Assembly: GCF_030167925.1 (NCBI RefSeq)
Contig: NZ_JASKUT010000001.1
Location: 2,852,001 to 2,916,000 of the forward strand
Source: Paenibacillus silviterrae
Lineage (GTDB): Bacteria; Bacillota; Bacilli; Paenibacillales; NBRC-103111
Direction: 5' to 3'
Length of the DNA: 64,000 nt
This document shows positions 1 to 7,233 of this stretch, in pieces. Under the pieces are notes generated by a model. That model did no database searches and was not told the origin of the DNA. It saw only the letters and a list, made by a program, of their open reading frames with translations. Positions within the stretch are counted from its first letter, which is position 1. The number at the start of each line of letters is the position of its first letter. The translations under genes were made by a program, and so were the position numbers.

Positions 1-2184
1 AACCACAGCCATATCGCGGCCGATGGCCGGATAACGAGGCAGCGGGGTATACGTAAGCTTCTCGTCGGCCAGCTCGGCGAGCACATCCAACTCCAGCTCG
101 AATACGTACGTATCGGCAAGATCCTTCTTCTGCTGAAGGGCCGGATGCAATTGTCCGATCACACCGATCACCTTGCCGTCCGCAACAATATGGGCCGTGC
201 GGCCCGGATGGAAGCCATCCGGCTGGGCTGCGGCAAAGCTGACACCCTTCACGCCGAGGTAAGCCAGCACGTTTTCCAGCACACCCTTGAGATCATAAAA
301 GTCCACATCACCCGGCTTGCCCGTCCAATGAAGCTCGCTTCGTTTGCCCGTCAGCAAAGCGGCTAGAAGCAATCTTTCCTCCGGCTGCTTGGTGAGCTGC
401 TTCTCCTGAGTAACAAATACCCGGCCGATCTCGAACAATGCGACATCGTTCTGGTTCCGGTTCCGGTTGTACAGCGCCGCATCCAGCAGGTGAGGAACCA
501 AGCTGGTACGAAGCGTGCTGCGCTCCTCGCTCATCGGCATCGACAGCGATACCGGAGCAACCTCGCGGTAAAGACCGGAGTATTCTGCAATTTGATCCGG
601 ATGGGTGAACGAATACGTAATGGCTTCGTGCAATCCGCTTCCTGTCATCAGCGTACGTACGATACGGCGGATGCGCTGCTGCTTCGTCAAGGAGCCCGGC
701 GTCGTAACCACGTTCATCAGCGTCGTCGGGATATTGTCATACCCGTGAAGGCGAGCCACTTCCTCAATCAGATCGACAGTGCGGGTAATATCTCCGCGAC
801 GGCTCGGCACGTGCACGAGCAGGCCGTCTCCTTCCAAAGGCTCTACAACGAATGCCAAACGGTCAAAAATCCCTTTAATCTCCTCTACCGACAGCGACGT
901 ACCCAAATATCCGTTAATCCGGCCGGCCGTGATCTCGATCTGGACCGGCTTGTGCTCCTTCGTTACCGCTTCGACGATTCCGTCAGCGACAACGCCGTCA
1001 CCCAGCTCAGCAATCAAAGCAGCCGCGCGGTTCAAGGCAGGAATCACCGCCTCCGGGTTCACTTCCTTCTCGAAACGAAGGGAAGCTTCCGAACGCAAGC
1101 CCAGCTGACGCGACGTTTTGCGGACGGAGCCGCCGTCGAACTTCGCCGACTCCAGCAGGATGCGGGTCGTGCCGTCCGTTACCTCCGAATTCAAACCGCC
1201 CATAACGCCTGCGATCGCTACCGGCTTCTCGCCATCGGTAATGAGCAGCATCGAAGGGTCCAAAGTGCGTTCTACATTATCGAGCGTGACCAGCTTCTCC
1301 CCTTCCCGGGCCGAGCGCACGTCGATATGTCCGTTCGCCAGCTGATCGGCGTCGAAGGCATGGAGCGGCTGACCGTACTCCAGCATGACATAGTTCGTAA
1401 TATCTACGATATTATTGATCGGACGAATGCCGGCTGCCATCAGCCTGTTTTGCAGCCAAAGAGGAGACACGCCTACCTTCACGCCTTCAATGAGACGTGC
1501 AGCATAATGCGAGCACAAATCCTTTGCCGTGATCTCTACCGAAATTTTGTCCGCCGCACGGCCCGCCCCGTCCGATCCGCCAATGCCCGGCTCCGGCAGC
1601 TTCACACCGCGCCCAAGGATCGCTCCGATCTCGTAAGCAGCGCCCAGCATGCTGAGAGCGTCCGAACGGTTCGGCGTCAGATCCAAATCCAGCACTTCAT
1701 CACTAATCGCCAGCACGTCTAGAATGCTGAGCCCAATCTCCGTACCCTCCGGCAGCACCAGGATGCCCTCTTGAATCTCCTTCGGCAGCAGCTTGTCATT
1801 AAGACCCAGCTCCTTCGCCGAGCAGATCATGCCCATCGATTCAACGCCGCGCAGCTTCGCCCGCTTGATAACAAGCCCGTCAGGCAGCTTCGCTCCGACC
1901 AAGGCTACCGGCACCTTTTGGCCTGCGGCCACATTTTTCGCACCGCATACGATTTGGAGATCTTCCCCTGTTCCCGCATCGACGATACAAACGTTCAATT
2001 TGTCGGCATCCGGGTGCTTCTCCTTGGATTTCACATAGCCCACTACGACGCTCGTAACCCCTTTATTCCGGTTCTCGACGCCGTCGACCTCAATCCCGCT
2101 GCGGGTCAGCTTCTCCGCCAGCTCGCTTGCCGTATACCCGCTTACGTCCACATATTGAGACAACCATTGGTATGATACCTTCAT
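1..2184 (-). CDS. pheT: Phenylalanyl-tRNA synthetase beta chain (3' end cut by window edge)
   Basis: Beta chain of the alpha2-beta2 cytosolic enzyme that charges tRNA-Phe. The frame is open to the left edge: 728 codons are visible, against a usual length of about 800, so the C-terminus is missing. It starts MKVSYQWLSQYVD. The EMAP/OB-type tRNA-binding domain follows (about residues 40-150, with IVCGAKNV and MICSAKELGL), then the B3/B4 editing region opening with LTPNRSDALSMLG. The last visible codons (YTPLPRYPAIGRDMAVV) are the start of the anticodon-binding FDX-ACB domain, so only that domain is lost. The ATG lies 22 bases after pheS, and both genes are read from the same T-box leader. The gene is cut only by the window, not broken. 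Confidence 0.97.
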   Translation of the reverse strand, partial: MKVSYQWLSQYVDVSGYTASELAEKLTRSGIEVDGVENRNKGVTSVVVGYVKSKEKHPDADKLNVCIVDAGTGEDLQIVCGAKNVAAGQKVPVALVGAKLPDGLVIKRAKLRGVESMGMICSAKELGLNDKLLPKEIQEGILVLPEGTEIGLSILDVLAISDEVLDLDLTPNRSDALSMLGAAYEIGAILGRGVKLPEPGIGGSDGAGRAADKISVEITAKDLCSHYAARLIEGVKVGVSPLWLQNRLMAAGIRPINNIVDITNYVMLEYGQPLHAFDADQLANGHIDVRSAREGEKLVTLDNVERTLDPSMLLITDGEKPVAIAGVMGGLNSEVTDGTTRILLESAKFDGGSVRKTSRQLGLRSEASLRFEKEVNPEAVIPALNRAAALIAELGDGVVADGIVEAVTKEHKPVQIEITAGRINGYLGTSLSVEEIKGIFDRLAFVVEPLEGDGLLVHVPSRRGDITRTVDLIEEVARLHGYDNIPTTLMNVVTTPGSLTKQQRIRRIVRTLMTGSGLHEAITYSFTHPDQIAEYSGLYREVAPVSLSMPMSEERSTLRTSLVPHLLDAALYNRNRNQNDVALFEIGRVFVTQEKQLTKQPEERLLLAALLTGKRSELHWTGKPGDVDFYDLKGVLENVLAYLGVKGVSFAAAQPDGFHPGRTAHIVADGKVIGVIGQLHPALQQKKDLADTYVFELELDVLAELADEKLTYTPLPRYPAIGRDMAVV

Positions 2185-2206
2185 GCTTTGCTCACGCTCC
2201 CTCTTC

Positions 2207-3241
2207 TCACAAATGCACGAACTGCTTCAAGAAGCGCAGATCGTTCGTATAGAAATGACGAATGTCCTCGATATCGTACTTCAGCATCGCAATGCGCTCT
2301 ACGCCAAGACCGAACGCGAAACCGCTGTATTCCTCCGGATCGTAGCCGGCCATCTCCAGCACCCGCGGATGCACCATACCGGAGCCCAGAATCTCAAGCC
2401 ATCCGGAATGCTTGCATACCCGGCAGCCGGATCCGCCGCACATCGCGCAGGTAACATCCACCTCAGCGCTCGGCTCCGTGAACGGGAAGAAGCTCGGACG
2501 CATGCGGATTTGCGTGTTCGGACCGAACAACTCCTGCATGAACTGCAGCAGGGTTCCCTTCAGGTCACTCATACGGATGCCGCGGTCGATCACAAGCCCT
2601 TCGATTTGCGTAAACACGTGAGAATGCGTCGCATCGTCATCATCCCGGCGATATACGCGGCCCGGGCAGATGATTTTGACCGGAGCGTGCCCCTTCATTT
2701 TCTCCATCGTGCGTACCTGCACCGGCGAGGTGTGCGTGCGCATCAGAATTTCCTCCGTAATATAGAAGGAGTCCTGCATATCGCGCGCCGGATGGTTCTT
2801 CGGCAGGTTCAACGCCTCAAAGTTATAGTAATCCTGCTCTACCTCGGGTCCTTCCGCCACCGTATATCCCATGCCGACGAAAATATCCTCGATCTCCTGA
2901 ATGATCTTGCTGAGCGGGTGCACCGCGCCTTGCGCCGCAGGACGGCCCGGCAGCGTCACATCAATCGTCTCCGCCTGCAAACGCCCTTGCGTTTCCGCTT
3001 CGCTGAACGCGGCCTGCTTCGCTTCGATCACTTCCTCGATCGCTCCGCGCACATCGTTCGCTACTTGACCGATGACCGGACGCTCCTCCGCGCTGAGCGC
3101 GCCCATGCCCCGCAGAATCTCGGTGAGCGGCCCCTTTTTACCTAAGTACTTGACTCTGAGATCGTTCAGCTGCTGCTGGTTTTCTACCTGCGAAAGCTCC
3201 TGCAGCGCCGTTTCCTGAAGTGCTAACAGCTTCTCTTTCAT
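2207..3241 (-). CDS. pheS: Phenylalanyl-tRNA synthetase alpha chain
   Basis: Catalytic alpha chain, 344 aa, the normal length for Firmicute PheS. An N-terminal coiled-coil arm (about residues 1-85, [16 protein letters not shown]) is followed by the class II synthetase core. Motif 2 is in the [15 protein letters not shown] stretch, preceded by TSPVQVRTM and [10 protein letters not shown]. Motif 3 is [18 protein letters not shown] near the C-terminus. A cysteine-rich segment ([17 protein letters not shown]) is usual in this family. The ATG at 3241 has AAAGGAG about 10 bases upstream. It is the first gene of pheST, transcribed leftward through the T-box terminator at 3281-3312, so expression should rise when tRNA-Phe is uncharged. 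Confidence 0.98.
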   Translation of the reverse strand: MKEKLLALQETALQELSQVENQQQLNDLRVKYLGKKGPLTEILRGMGALSAEERPVIGQVANDVRGAIEEVIEAKQAAFSEAETQGRLQAETIDVTLPGRPAAQGAVHPLSKIIQEIEDIFVGMGYTVAEGPEVEQDYYNFEALNLPKNHPARDMQDSFYITEEILMRTHTSPVQVRTMEKMKGHAPVKIICPGRVYRRDDDDATHSHVFTQIEGLVIDRGIRMSDLKGTLLQFMQELFGPNTQIRMRPSFFPFTEPSAEVDVTCAMCGGSGCRVCKHSGWLEILGSGMVHPRVLEMAGYDPEEYSGFAFGLGVERIAMLKYDIEDIRHFYTNDLRFLKQFVHL

Positions 3242-3280
3242 GGCTCCTCTGCTCCTTTGGTTTACGATTATACGAACGCA

Positions 3281-3312
3281 AAAAAGGCCCTTCCATCCCG
3301 GATAAGGGACGA
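3281..3312 (-). terminator. T-box terminator hairpin
   Basis: On the minus strand a CCCTT/AAGGG-based hairpin runs directly into a six-base U run, just after the T-box sequence and before pheS. This is the terminator half of the T-box expression platform. Confidence 0.85.
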
Positions 3313-3575
3313 AAAAGCCGTGGTACCACCCTTGTTAGAAGCGCTTGTGCAGTCAAATATGCTGCTTGCATCTTCTCACTCATTGCTGTAACGGTCCGTG
3401 ACGCTTGCTTGCGGCGCGGCCGGTTCCCCCTACTTGCCTGAGCCTTCAACGGGCCCGGTTTCAAAGGACTGCTCAGGAGCGAACTTCGGCAGCCTGTATT
3501 CTACGGATTCGCTCTCAATCTCCGGCGATTCCTCCCTGTGTAGAAGCACTGCGTACTTTTCTCCGTCGTTGCATT
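3281..3575 (-). promoter_or_regulatory. T-box riboswitch, Phe-specific, leader of pheST
   Basis: Read on the minus strand, the leader carries the T-box sequence AAGGGTGGTACCACGG (3318-3333), followed by a terminator hairpin with a U run (3281-3312). Upstream, Stem I can be folded: the arms CTTCTAC and GTAGAAT close the distal part, an AGGA-type bulge follows the 5' arm, an AGTA motif (GAAAAGTAC) lies on the 5' side, and GAAG-TTC-G lies on the 3' side. The triplet TTC at 3481-3483 sits where the specifier codon belongs and is a Phe codon, which agrees with pheS downstream. Uncharged tRNA-Phe would stabilise the antiterminator. The specifier assignment is my own folding by eye; the T-box sequence itself is unambiguous. 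Confidence 0.93.
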
Positions 3576-3600
3576 TTGCTGTTATTCGAATTTATCAAGT

Positions 3601-3629
3601 ATTATATGCAAAAGCTTCCTCAGATGCAA
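3601..3629 (-). promoter_or_regulatory. Sigma-A-type promoter of the pheST leader
   Basis: On the minus strand TTGCAT (3624-3629) and TATAAT (3601-3606) are separated by exactly 17 bases, just upstream of the T-box Stem I. This is a near-consensus housekeeping promoter. Confidence 0.8.
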
Positions 3630-3753
3630 GCCCATCCTTTCAAGTAGGTCTGTCGTACGATTTTCGGAAGCCGTCGTTTATTCGACACCCATTGTCTGAC
3701 GGATGCTTTACAATGATTTCGATACATAATGTATCTACCAAGGAGGTGCTCTT

Positions 3754-3924
3754 ATGTACCAACGAAAGCGCTATGACTCTCCCAAGGTGCTCCGTCATGA
3801 ACCGCTTCAGTTCGAAACGACGATTAGCGGCGGTTGGCACCAGCATCCGCTTCCCCAAATTCCTTATGAGGATCTGGAGGATTGGTGGAGGAAGTTCTGG
3901 GATTGGTGGAGGAAGCATCACTAG
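3754..3924 (+). CDS. Small Trp-rich protein with duplicated C-terminal motif, unknown function
   Basis: A 56-aa frame with a near-perfect ribosome site (AAGGAGGTG, 6 bases before ATG). The N-terminal half is basic and polar (MYQRKRYDSPKVLRHEP). The C-terminus ends LEDWWRKFWDWWRKHH, in which DWWRK occurs twice with a 7-residue period, so the Trp, Arg and Lys residues would line one helix. The DNA of this repeat is itself duplicated (GATTGGTGGAGGAAG at 3880-3894 and 3901-3915). No signal peptide. I do not recognise a characterised family. It stands alone between the pheST leader and a leftward membrane protein, and a strong hairpin follows. A membrane-interface or spore-associated role is possible but unsupported. 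Confidence 0.75.
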   Translation: MYQRKRYDSPKVLRHEPLQFETTISGGWHQHPLPQIPYEDLEDWWRKFWDWWRKHH

Positions 3925-3940
3925 CTTTACGGATGAACGT

Positions 3941-3986
3941 CATAAATCCCTTCTGTGCAGGGCAGTCTGCGAAGAAGGGATTTATG
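3941..3986. terminator. Bidirectional hairpin between convergent genes
   Basis: A perfect 14-bp inverted repeat (CATAAATCCCTTCT / AGAAGGGATTTATG) with an 18-base loop separates the rightward 56-aa gene from the leftward DUF3817-like gene. There is no long T run, so termination efficiency is uncertain. Confidence 0.6.
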
Positions 3987-3990
3987 CGTA

Positions 3991-4278
3991 TTAACGGGCC
4001 TGCAGCTTTTTATCCAGTATAAAGGTACCGAAGGGAATAAATGCCGAAATGAAGGCTACGAGCACAAGCAAAAGCGAGAAACGCTTCACAATAGCCGCAT
4101 GCAGCAAAGCCGCCAGAAATAGCGTAAACAGCAATCCATGCAGCGCACCGACCACGCTGACCGCTTGAGGGAAGTCCGCCCAATACTTAAGAGGCATCGC
4201 TATAAATAAGAGCAATAAATAAGAGATTCCCTCGACATTGCCGATCCATCGCAGCCGGCCTATCGCCGTTTTCCACAT
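3991..4278 (-). CDS. DUF3817-type small integral membrane protein
   Basis: A 95-aa hydrophobic protein with three probable membrane helices: GISYLLLLFIAMPLKYW, VVGALHGLLFTLFLAALLHA, and FSLLLVLVAFISAFIPFGTF. The short LEGISYLLL-like opening, the HG in the second helix and the PFGTF end match the DUF3817 family (YdzA-like) of unknown function. A longer in-frame start exists, but ATG at 4278 is preferred because GGGGAGGTG sits 6 bases upstream. It is a single gene with no operon partner. Function unknown. Confidence 0.85.
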   Translation of the reverse strand: MWKTAIGRLRWIGNVEGISYLLLLFIAMPLKYWADFPQAVSVVGALHGLLFTLFLAALLHAAIVKRFSLLLVLVAFISAFIPFGTFILDKKLQAR

Positions 4279-4537
4279 GATGTCACCTCCCCATTTTGAA
4301 AAATGCCTGTTTCTTCCTCCATTATACGTAGAACGCTTCACTTCCCCAAGCTCCGGCAGAGTTGTTCATAAACTTGTCGCATTTCCCCTGCCCACGTGAT
4401 CGGCAGCAAATTTGGATGCTTGAACCGCAGGATCCGCCCGTTCCTTCCTAACTCCGCATGCATTTACTATAGCAAGTCTAGTGAAGGCCGCACAGCCTGT
4501 CCTAGTCTTCATTTATATACCGAAGGAGTGATCAGCT

Positions 4538-4882
4538 ATGCGCCCTCCCAAAAGAAGCACGTCCGGCGCTGTCTCCAGGCTGAACGTGTCCAAGCATCGC
4601 AGCCTTGCCATGCCGACACAACGGCTGCGCCGTCTCACTGTCGTGTGGGTGGACCCTTCAGGCAATCCGTTTAATACCCGAGGGTTCTTCGCAACCATCA
4701 GCACCGTGGGCGGCCGTATTCTGCAAACCGCTCGTTTTGATTCTTTCGGCGTTGTAGTCTTCTCCCGGATCGTTACTCCGACTAGTCGCACACTTGTTAT
4801 CCGGACCTATGATGCTAACGGTGTCTTCTTTCGCCGCAGAACGATCCCTGCCGGCAATGCCGCCTTCGCCATCATCGGCTAA
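4538..4882 (+). CDS. Uncharacterised 114-aa beta-rich protein
   Basis: Frame with a good ribosome site (GAAGGAG, 9 bases before ATG) and a strong terminator directly after the stop, so it is very likely a real monocistronic gene. The N-terminus is basic and Arg/Ser-rich (MRPPKRSTSGAVSR). The rest alternates hydrophobic and polar residues in a beta-sandwich-like pattern (LTVVWVDPSGNPF, TLVIRTYDANGVFF). There is no signal peptide and there are no cysteines. I do not recognise a family. The next gene encodes a trypsin-like protein on the same strand, but an intervening terminator argues against an operon. Confidence 0.75.
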   Translation: MRPPKRSTSGAVSRLNVSKHRSLAMPTQRLRRLTVVWVDPSGNPFNTRGFFATISTVGGRILQTARFDSFGVVVFSRIVTPTSRTLVIRTYDANGVFFRRRTIPAGNAAFAIIG

Positions 4883-4893
4883 TTTGAGCAATG

Positions 4894-4924
4894 CCCCTCT
4901 TCCCTTCGGAGAGGGGTTTTTCCT
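4894..4924 (+). terminator. Rho-independent terminator
   Basis: CCCCTCT...GAGAGGGG hairpin followed by T-rich sequence, 11 bases after the stop of the 114-aa gene. Confidence 0.85.
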
Positions 4925-5003
4925 TTTTTCTGGGGAAATGCACTGGAATAATTCATCGCAAGTAATATACTGTTTTATCCGAATGAAAAAAGGGGATAGG
5001 AAC

Positions 5004-6047
5004 ATGGCCACGTTTGCTGAGGTGTTACGCTTAAAGAAGCGTATGGCAAAGCAGCTGTTGAAGCAATCCGGAGTGTATGGTGTAGGGGTAGGCTATAAAA
5101 ATCCGAACAAGCCGAAGGAGGGCGCCTGTCTTGTCGTTTATTCCTCCGGCCGTGCCGCCGCTAGGCTGGGGAAGCAGCCTCGGAGCACTCAGGCTGGGGG
5201 AGGCAAGGAGATTCCAATGCGCTTCGTCCGTACGCCCAAATTTCGTCTGCGCGCATCCGCCTCAGCTGCACAATACACGCGCCGCATCCGGCCAGTCAGG
5301 GCCGGCTTCAGCATCGGCACTTCGAGCGGCTCCGGCACAGCCGGGCTCATCGTCAGGCGCGTCGGGTCGAGCCGTCTCTACGCTCTGAGCAACAATCATG
5401 TGCTGAATCTGAATAACAGCACCGGATACTCCGCCACGTACCAGCCCGGCGGGGCTGACTCACCCTCCAGCCGCGACCGCATCGGCAGACTGGACCGGTT
5501 CGTCCAGCTTCGCCGCAGCGGGAATCTGATCGACGGAGCGCTATCCGTACCACTGCGGAGCAGTCTTCTCACCCCGCAGTATGCGAGGGTCGGCATCGTT
5601 CCCGGGCACGTAACGGCCTACCGCATCGGAGAGCGCCTGAAGAAGGTCGGGCGCACCTCGGGTTACGTTAACGGATGGGTGGAGTCCGTTAACACCGATG
5701 TGCGTGTAGACTACGGCGATTTCGGGGGCCTTGGCACAATCCAGTTCGACAATGTCACGGTGATTCGCGGAAGCAATCCCGTATCTCAACCGGGAGACTC
5801 CGGCTCGGTATGGCTCCGGAGGAGCGACAACTATGCGGCCGCCATTAACTTTGCCGGGACTTCGGATGGCCGTACCTCCATCGCTTACCCTGTTGAATGG
5901 TTCATGCAGGCGTTTGGCATGCGGGTTGCCCGTCCGGGTGGGGTTGGCCAAGTCAAGCGAGTCAATGGCCGGGGGAACCAATATACCCGTCCGCTCACCC
6001 TCCGGCAGCTGCGTAGGATTAGCGTTCTGCAAGCAAGGAGCAGATAA
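5004..6047 (+). CDS. Trypsin-like serine peptidase fold protein without signal peptide
   Basis: 347 aa from ATG at 5004. An in-frame extension reaches 4794, but it would overlap the upstream gene and its terminator; AGGGGATAGG precedes the chosen ATG. A chymotrypsin-type triad is visible: His132 in LSNNHVLN, Asp177 in NLIDGAL, and Ser266 in QPGDSGS. The N-terminal 80 residues (GVYGVGVGYKNPNKPKEG) resemble the leader region of uncharacterised trypsin-like proteins of Bacillus and Paenibacillus. There is no signal peptide or membrane segment, so an intracellular or spore-associated location is inferred. The protein is very basic. The peptidase call rests on the triad and spacing; the substrate is unknown. 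It is followed by a bidirectional terminator. Confidence 0.85.
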   Translation: MATFAEVLRLKKRMAKQLLKQSGVYGVGVGYKNPNKPKEGACLVVYSSGRAAARLGKQPRSTQAGGGKEIPMRFVRTPKFRLRASASAAQYTRRIRPVRAGFSIGTSSGSGTAGLIVRRVGSSRLYALSNNHVLNLNNSTGYSATYQPGGADSPSSRDRIGRLDRFVQLRRSGNLIDGALSVPLRSSLLTPQYARVGIVPGHVTAYRIGERLKKVGRTSGYVNGWVESVNTDVRVDYGDFGGLGTIQFDNVTVIRGSNPVSQPGDSGSVWLRRSDNYAAAINFAGTSDGRTSIAYPVEWFMQAFGMRVARPGGVGQVKRVNGRGNQYTRPLTLRQLRRISVLQARSR

Positions 6048-6057
6048 CCGGCCAGTG

Positions 6058-6113
6058 AAAAAAGACCGTTTCATCGGCTCTGCTTTTCCCAAGCCGGTGG
6101 GACGGTCTTTTTT
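6058..6113. terminator. Bidirectional terminator
   Basis: AAAAAAGACCGT and ACGGTCTTTTTT form a perfect stem flanked by A and T runs on both sides. It serves the rightward peptidase gene and the leftward Gly-rich small protein. Confidence 0.85.
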
Positions 6114-6125
6114 ACAGCTGCAGCC

Positions 6126-6359
6126 TTAATCCCCGCCACCCCCACCGCCGTCACCGCCTCCTCCACAGCTGCTGTCGCTACCGGCCGAGCTCGTATCGCA
6201 GCTGCCGGAGCTCCAGCCACCCGCCGTATCCCCGGAAGAAACATAACCGTCGCTGGAGCTGCTGCGTCTTCGTTTTTTGCGAGAAGCCGGAGCGGACAGC
6301 GAAGTGATGACGACAGACAGGACGATGTACCCAACCATTCCCCAGAAGAGCCATACCAT
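6126..6359 (-). CDS. Small membrane-anchored protein with Ser/Gly-rich tail
   Basis: 77 aa. One N-terminal membrane helix (VWLFWGMVGYIVLSVVITSL) is followed by a basic stop-transfer patch (RKKRRR). A low-complexity tail is rich in Ser, Asp and Gly, has two Cys (one in SSGSCDTSS), and ends in a run of Gly and Asp. The ribosome site GGGAGG is 8 bases before ATG, and a TATAAT box lies near 6390 on the minus strand. Similar short proteins with a membrane anchor and glycine-rich tail exist in Firmicutes, but I know no assigned function. The frame is supported by its ribosome site and the flanking terminator. Confidence 0.65.
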   Translation of the reverse strand: MVWLFWGMVGYIVLSVVITSLSAPASRKKRRRSSSSDGYVSSGDTAGGWSSGSCDTSSAGSDSSCGGGGDGGGGGGD

Positions 6360-6599
6360 TGTTATCGCCTCCCATATTCTGTATCTGATTATAGTGTAAC
6401 AGCTGAATGTTAAGCTTACGTAAACAATTGTCAGAATATTTGTAAAATTTCTAAAGGCGTGTCCGGAACTTACTTTAAGGGAGGCACAGCTGGAAACCGT
6501 TCTGTATGAGCAGCCACCCGAAACGGTTCCTTCCCTCGCAGCATGCGTTCCGCATACCCGCTAGCTTAGGTACTATGCAGCGAAGTCCTCGCTCCCCTT

Positions 6600-6945
6600 T
6601 AATCGCACATTTGCCATTGCACTCGCGTATCTAGCTCCCCAAGGCTCATGTAATCGCACATTTGCGATTCGCCAAGCCTTGAGCACGGAAAACCAGCCCC
6701 TGCCCCCCACTAATCGCACATTTGCCACTACACTCGCGAATCTGGCCCCTCAAGGCTCATCCAATCGCATATTTGCGATTAACCAAGCCACTGAGCACGA
6801 AAAACCAGCCCCTGCCCCCCACTAATCGCAAATTTGCCACTACACTCACGAATCTGGCTCCTCAAGTCTCATGCAATCGCGCTTTTGCGACTAACCAAGC
6901 CACTGTGCACGAAAAGCCAGCCCCTGCCCCCCCACTATTCGCAAT
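6600..6945. repeat. Tandem array A: three 111-112 bp units
   Basis: Three direct repeats start at 6600, 6711 and 6823, and a decayed fourth starts near 6935. Each unit has motif a (TAATCGCACATTTGCC) followed by CACTACACTC, a variable spacer, motif b (AATCGCATATTTGCGATT, an almost perfect palindrome) and a conserved tail (AAGCCACTGAGCACGAAAA then CCAGCCCCTGCCCCCC). No credible gene lies here; frames crossing it merely reflect the 112-bp period. It is the same repeat family as the array at 56072-56783. Confidence 0.9.
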
Positions 6946-6955
6946 TTGAGAATCA

Positions 6956-6984
6956 GGGGCGACCGTGAGCCCCCCTTTTTTTAC
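6956..6984 (+). terminator. Terminator-like hairpin without an obvious upstream gene
   Basis: GGGGC-GACCGTGA-GCCCC is followed by a seven-base T run, reading rightward, at the downstream end of array A. The nearest rightward gene already has its own terminator at 6058-6113, so this hairpin would end transcripts that cross the repeat array. Confidence 0.6.
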
Positions 6985-6993
6985 GATAACGAC

Positions 6994-7023
6994 AAAAAAA
7001 ACCGCAGACGAAATGTCCGCGGC
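6994..7023 (-). terminator. Terminator of the TIR-like gene pair
   Basis: On the minus strand CCGCGGAC...GTCTGCGG with a short loop runs into seven T residues, 19 bases after the stop of the 63-aa gene. Confidence 0.8.
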
Positions 7024-7041
7024 TCCTTATACCTATATAAA

Positions 7042-7233
7042 CTATGCGAAAGCCGGCTTACGATACTGGGCCTTCCGCTTCAATACGACGGTGTATTCCT
7101 GATCTCCGCCTTCTAACGAAGGAGCGATCACCTTATCATTCTCAAGCACCGATTCCTCACCGATTCTGGCTGCGCCTTGAACAATCAGCTTACCAAAACC
7201 ATGTATGCCAATTCCAGTTCCCTTCCTGTTCAT
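7042..7233 (-). CDS. 63-aa protein translationally coupled to TIR-like protein
   Basis: The ATG overlaps the stop of the upstream TIR-like gene (ATGA at 7230-7233), and GGAGG lies 9 bases before it, so the two are translationally coupled. The product is small, soluble and basic. The first half is Gly-rich (GTGIGIHGFGKLIVQGAARIG) and the second half ends VVLKRKAQYRKPAFA. There is no signal peptide, membrane helix or zinc motif. I do not recognise it. Its place behind a TIR-like effector suggests a partner, inhibitor or assembly factor, but that is only inference from context. A terminator follows directly, so the operon is these two genes. Confidence 0.65.
   Translation of the reverse strand: MNRKGTGIGIHGFGKLIVQGAARIGEESVLENDKVIAPSLEGGDQEYTVVLKRKAQYRKPAFA

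Noticed and set aside
490..1722. 410-aa rightward frame opposite pheT
   Set aside because: Antisense shadow of pheT; composition rich in Arg/His/Gln, no ribosome site and no domain.
6722..6949. 75-aa frame in array A
   Set aside because: Repeat-derived; PAPAPP-type ending comes from the C-rich tail of the unit.
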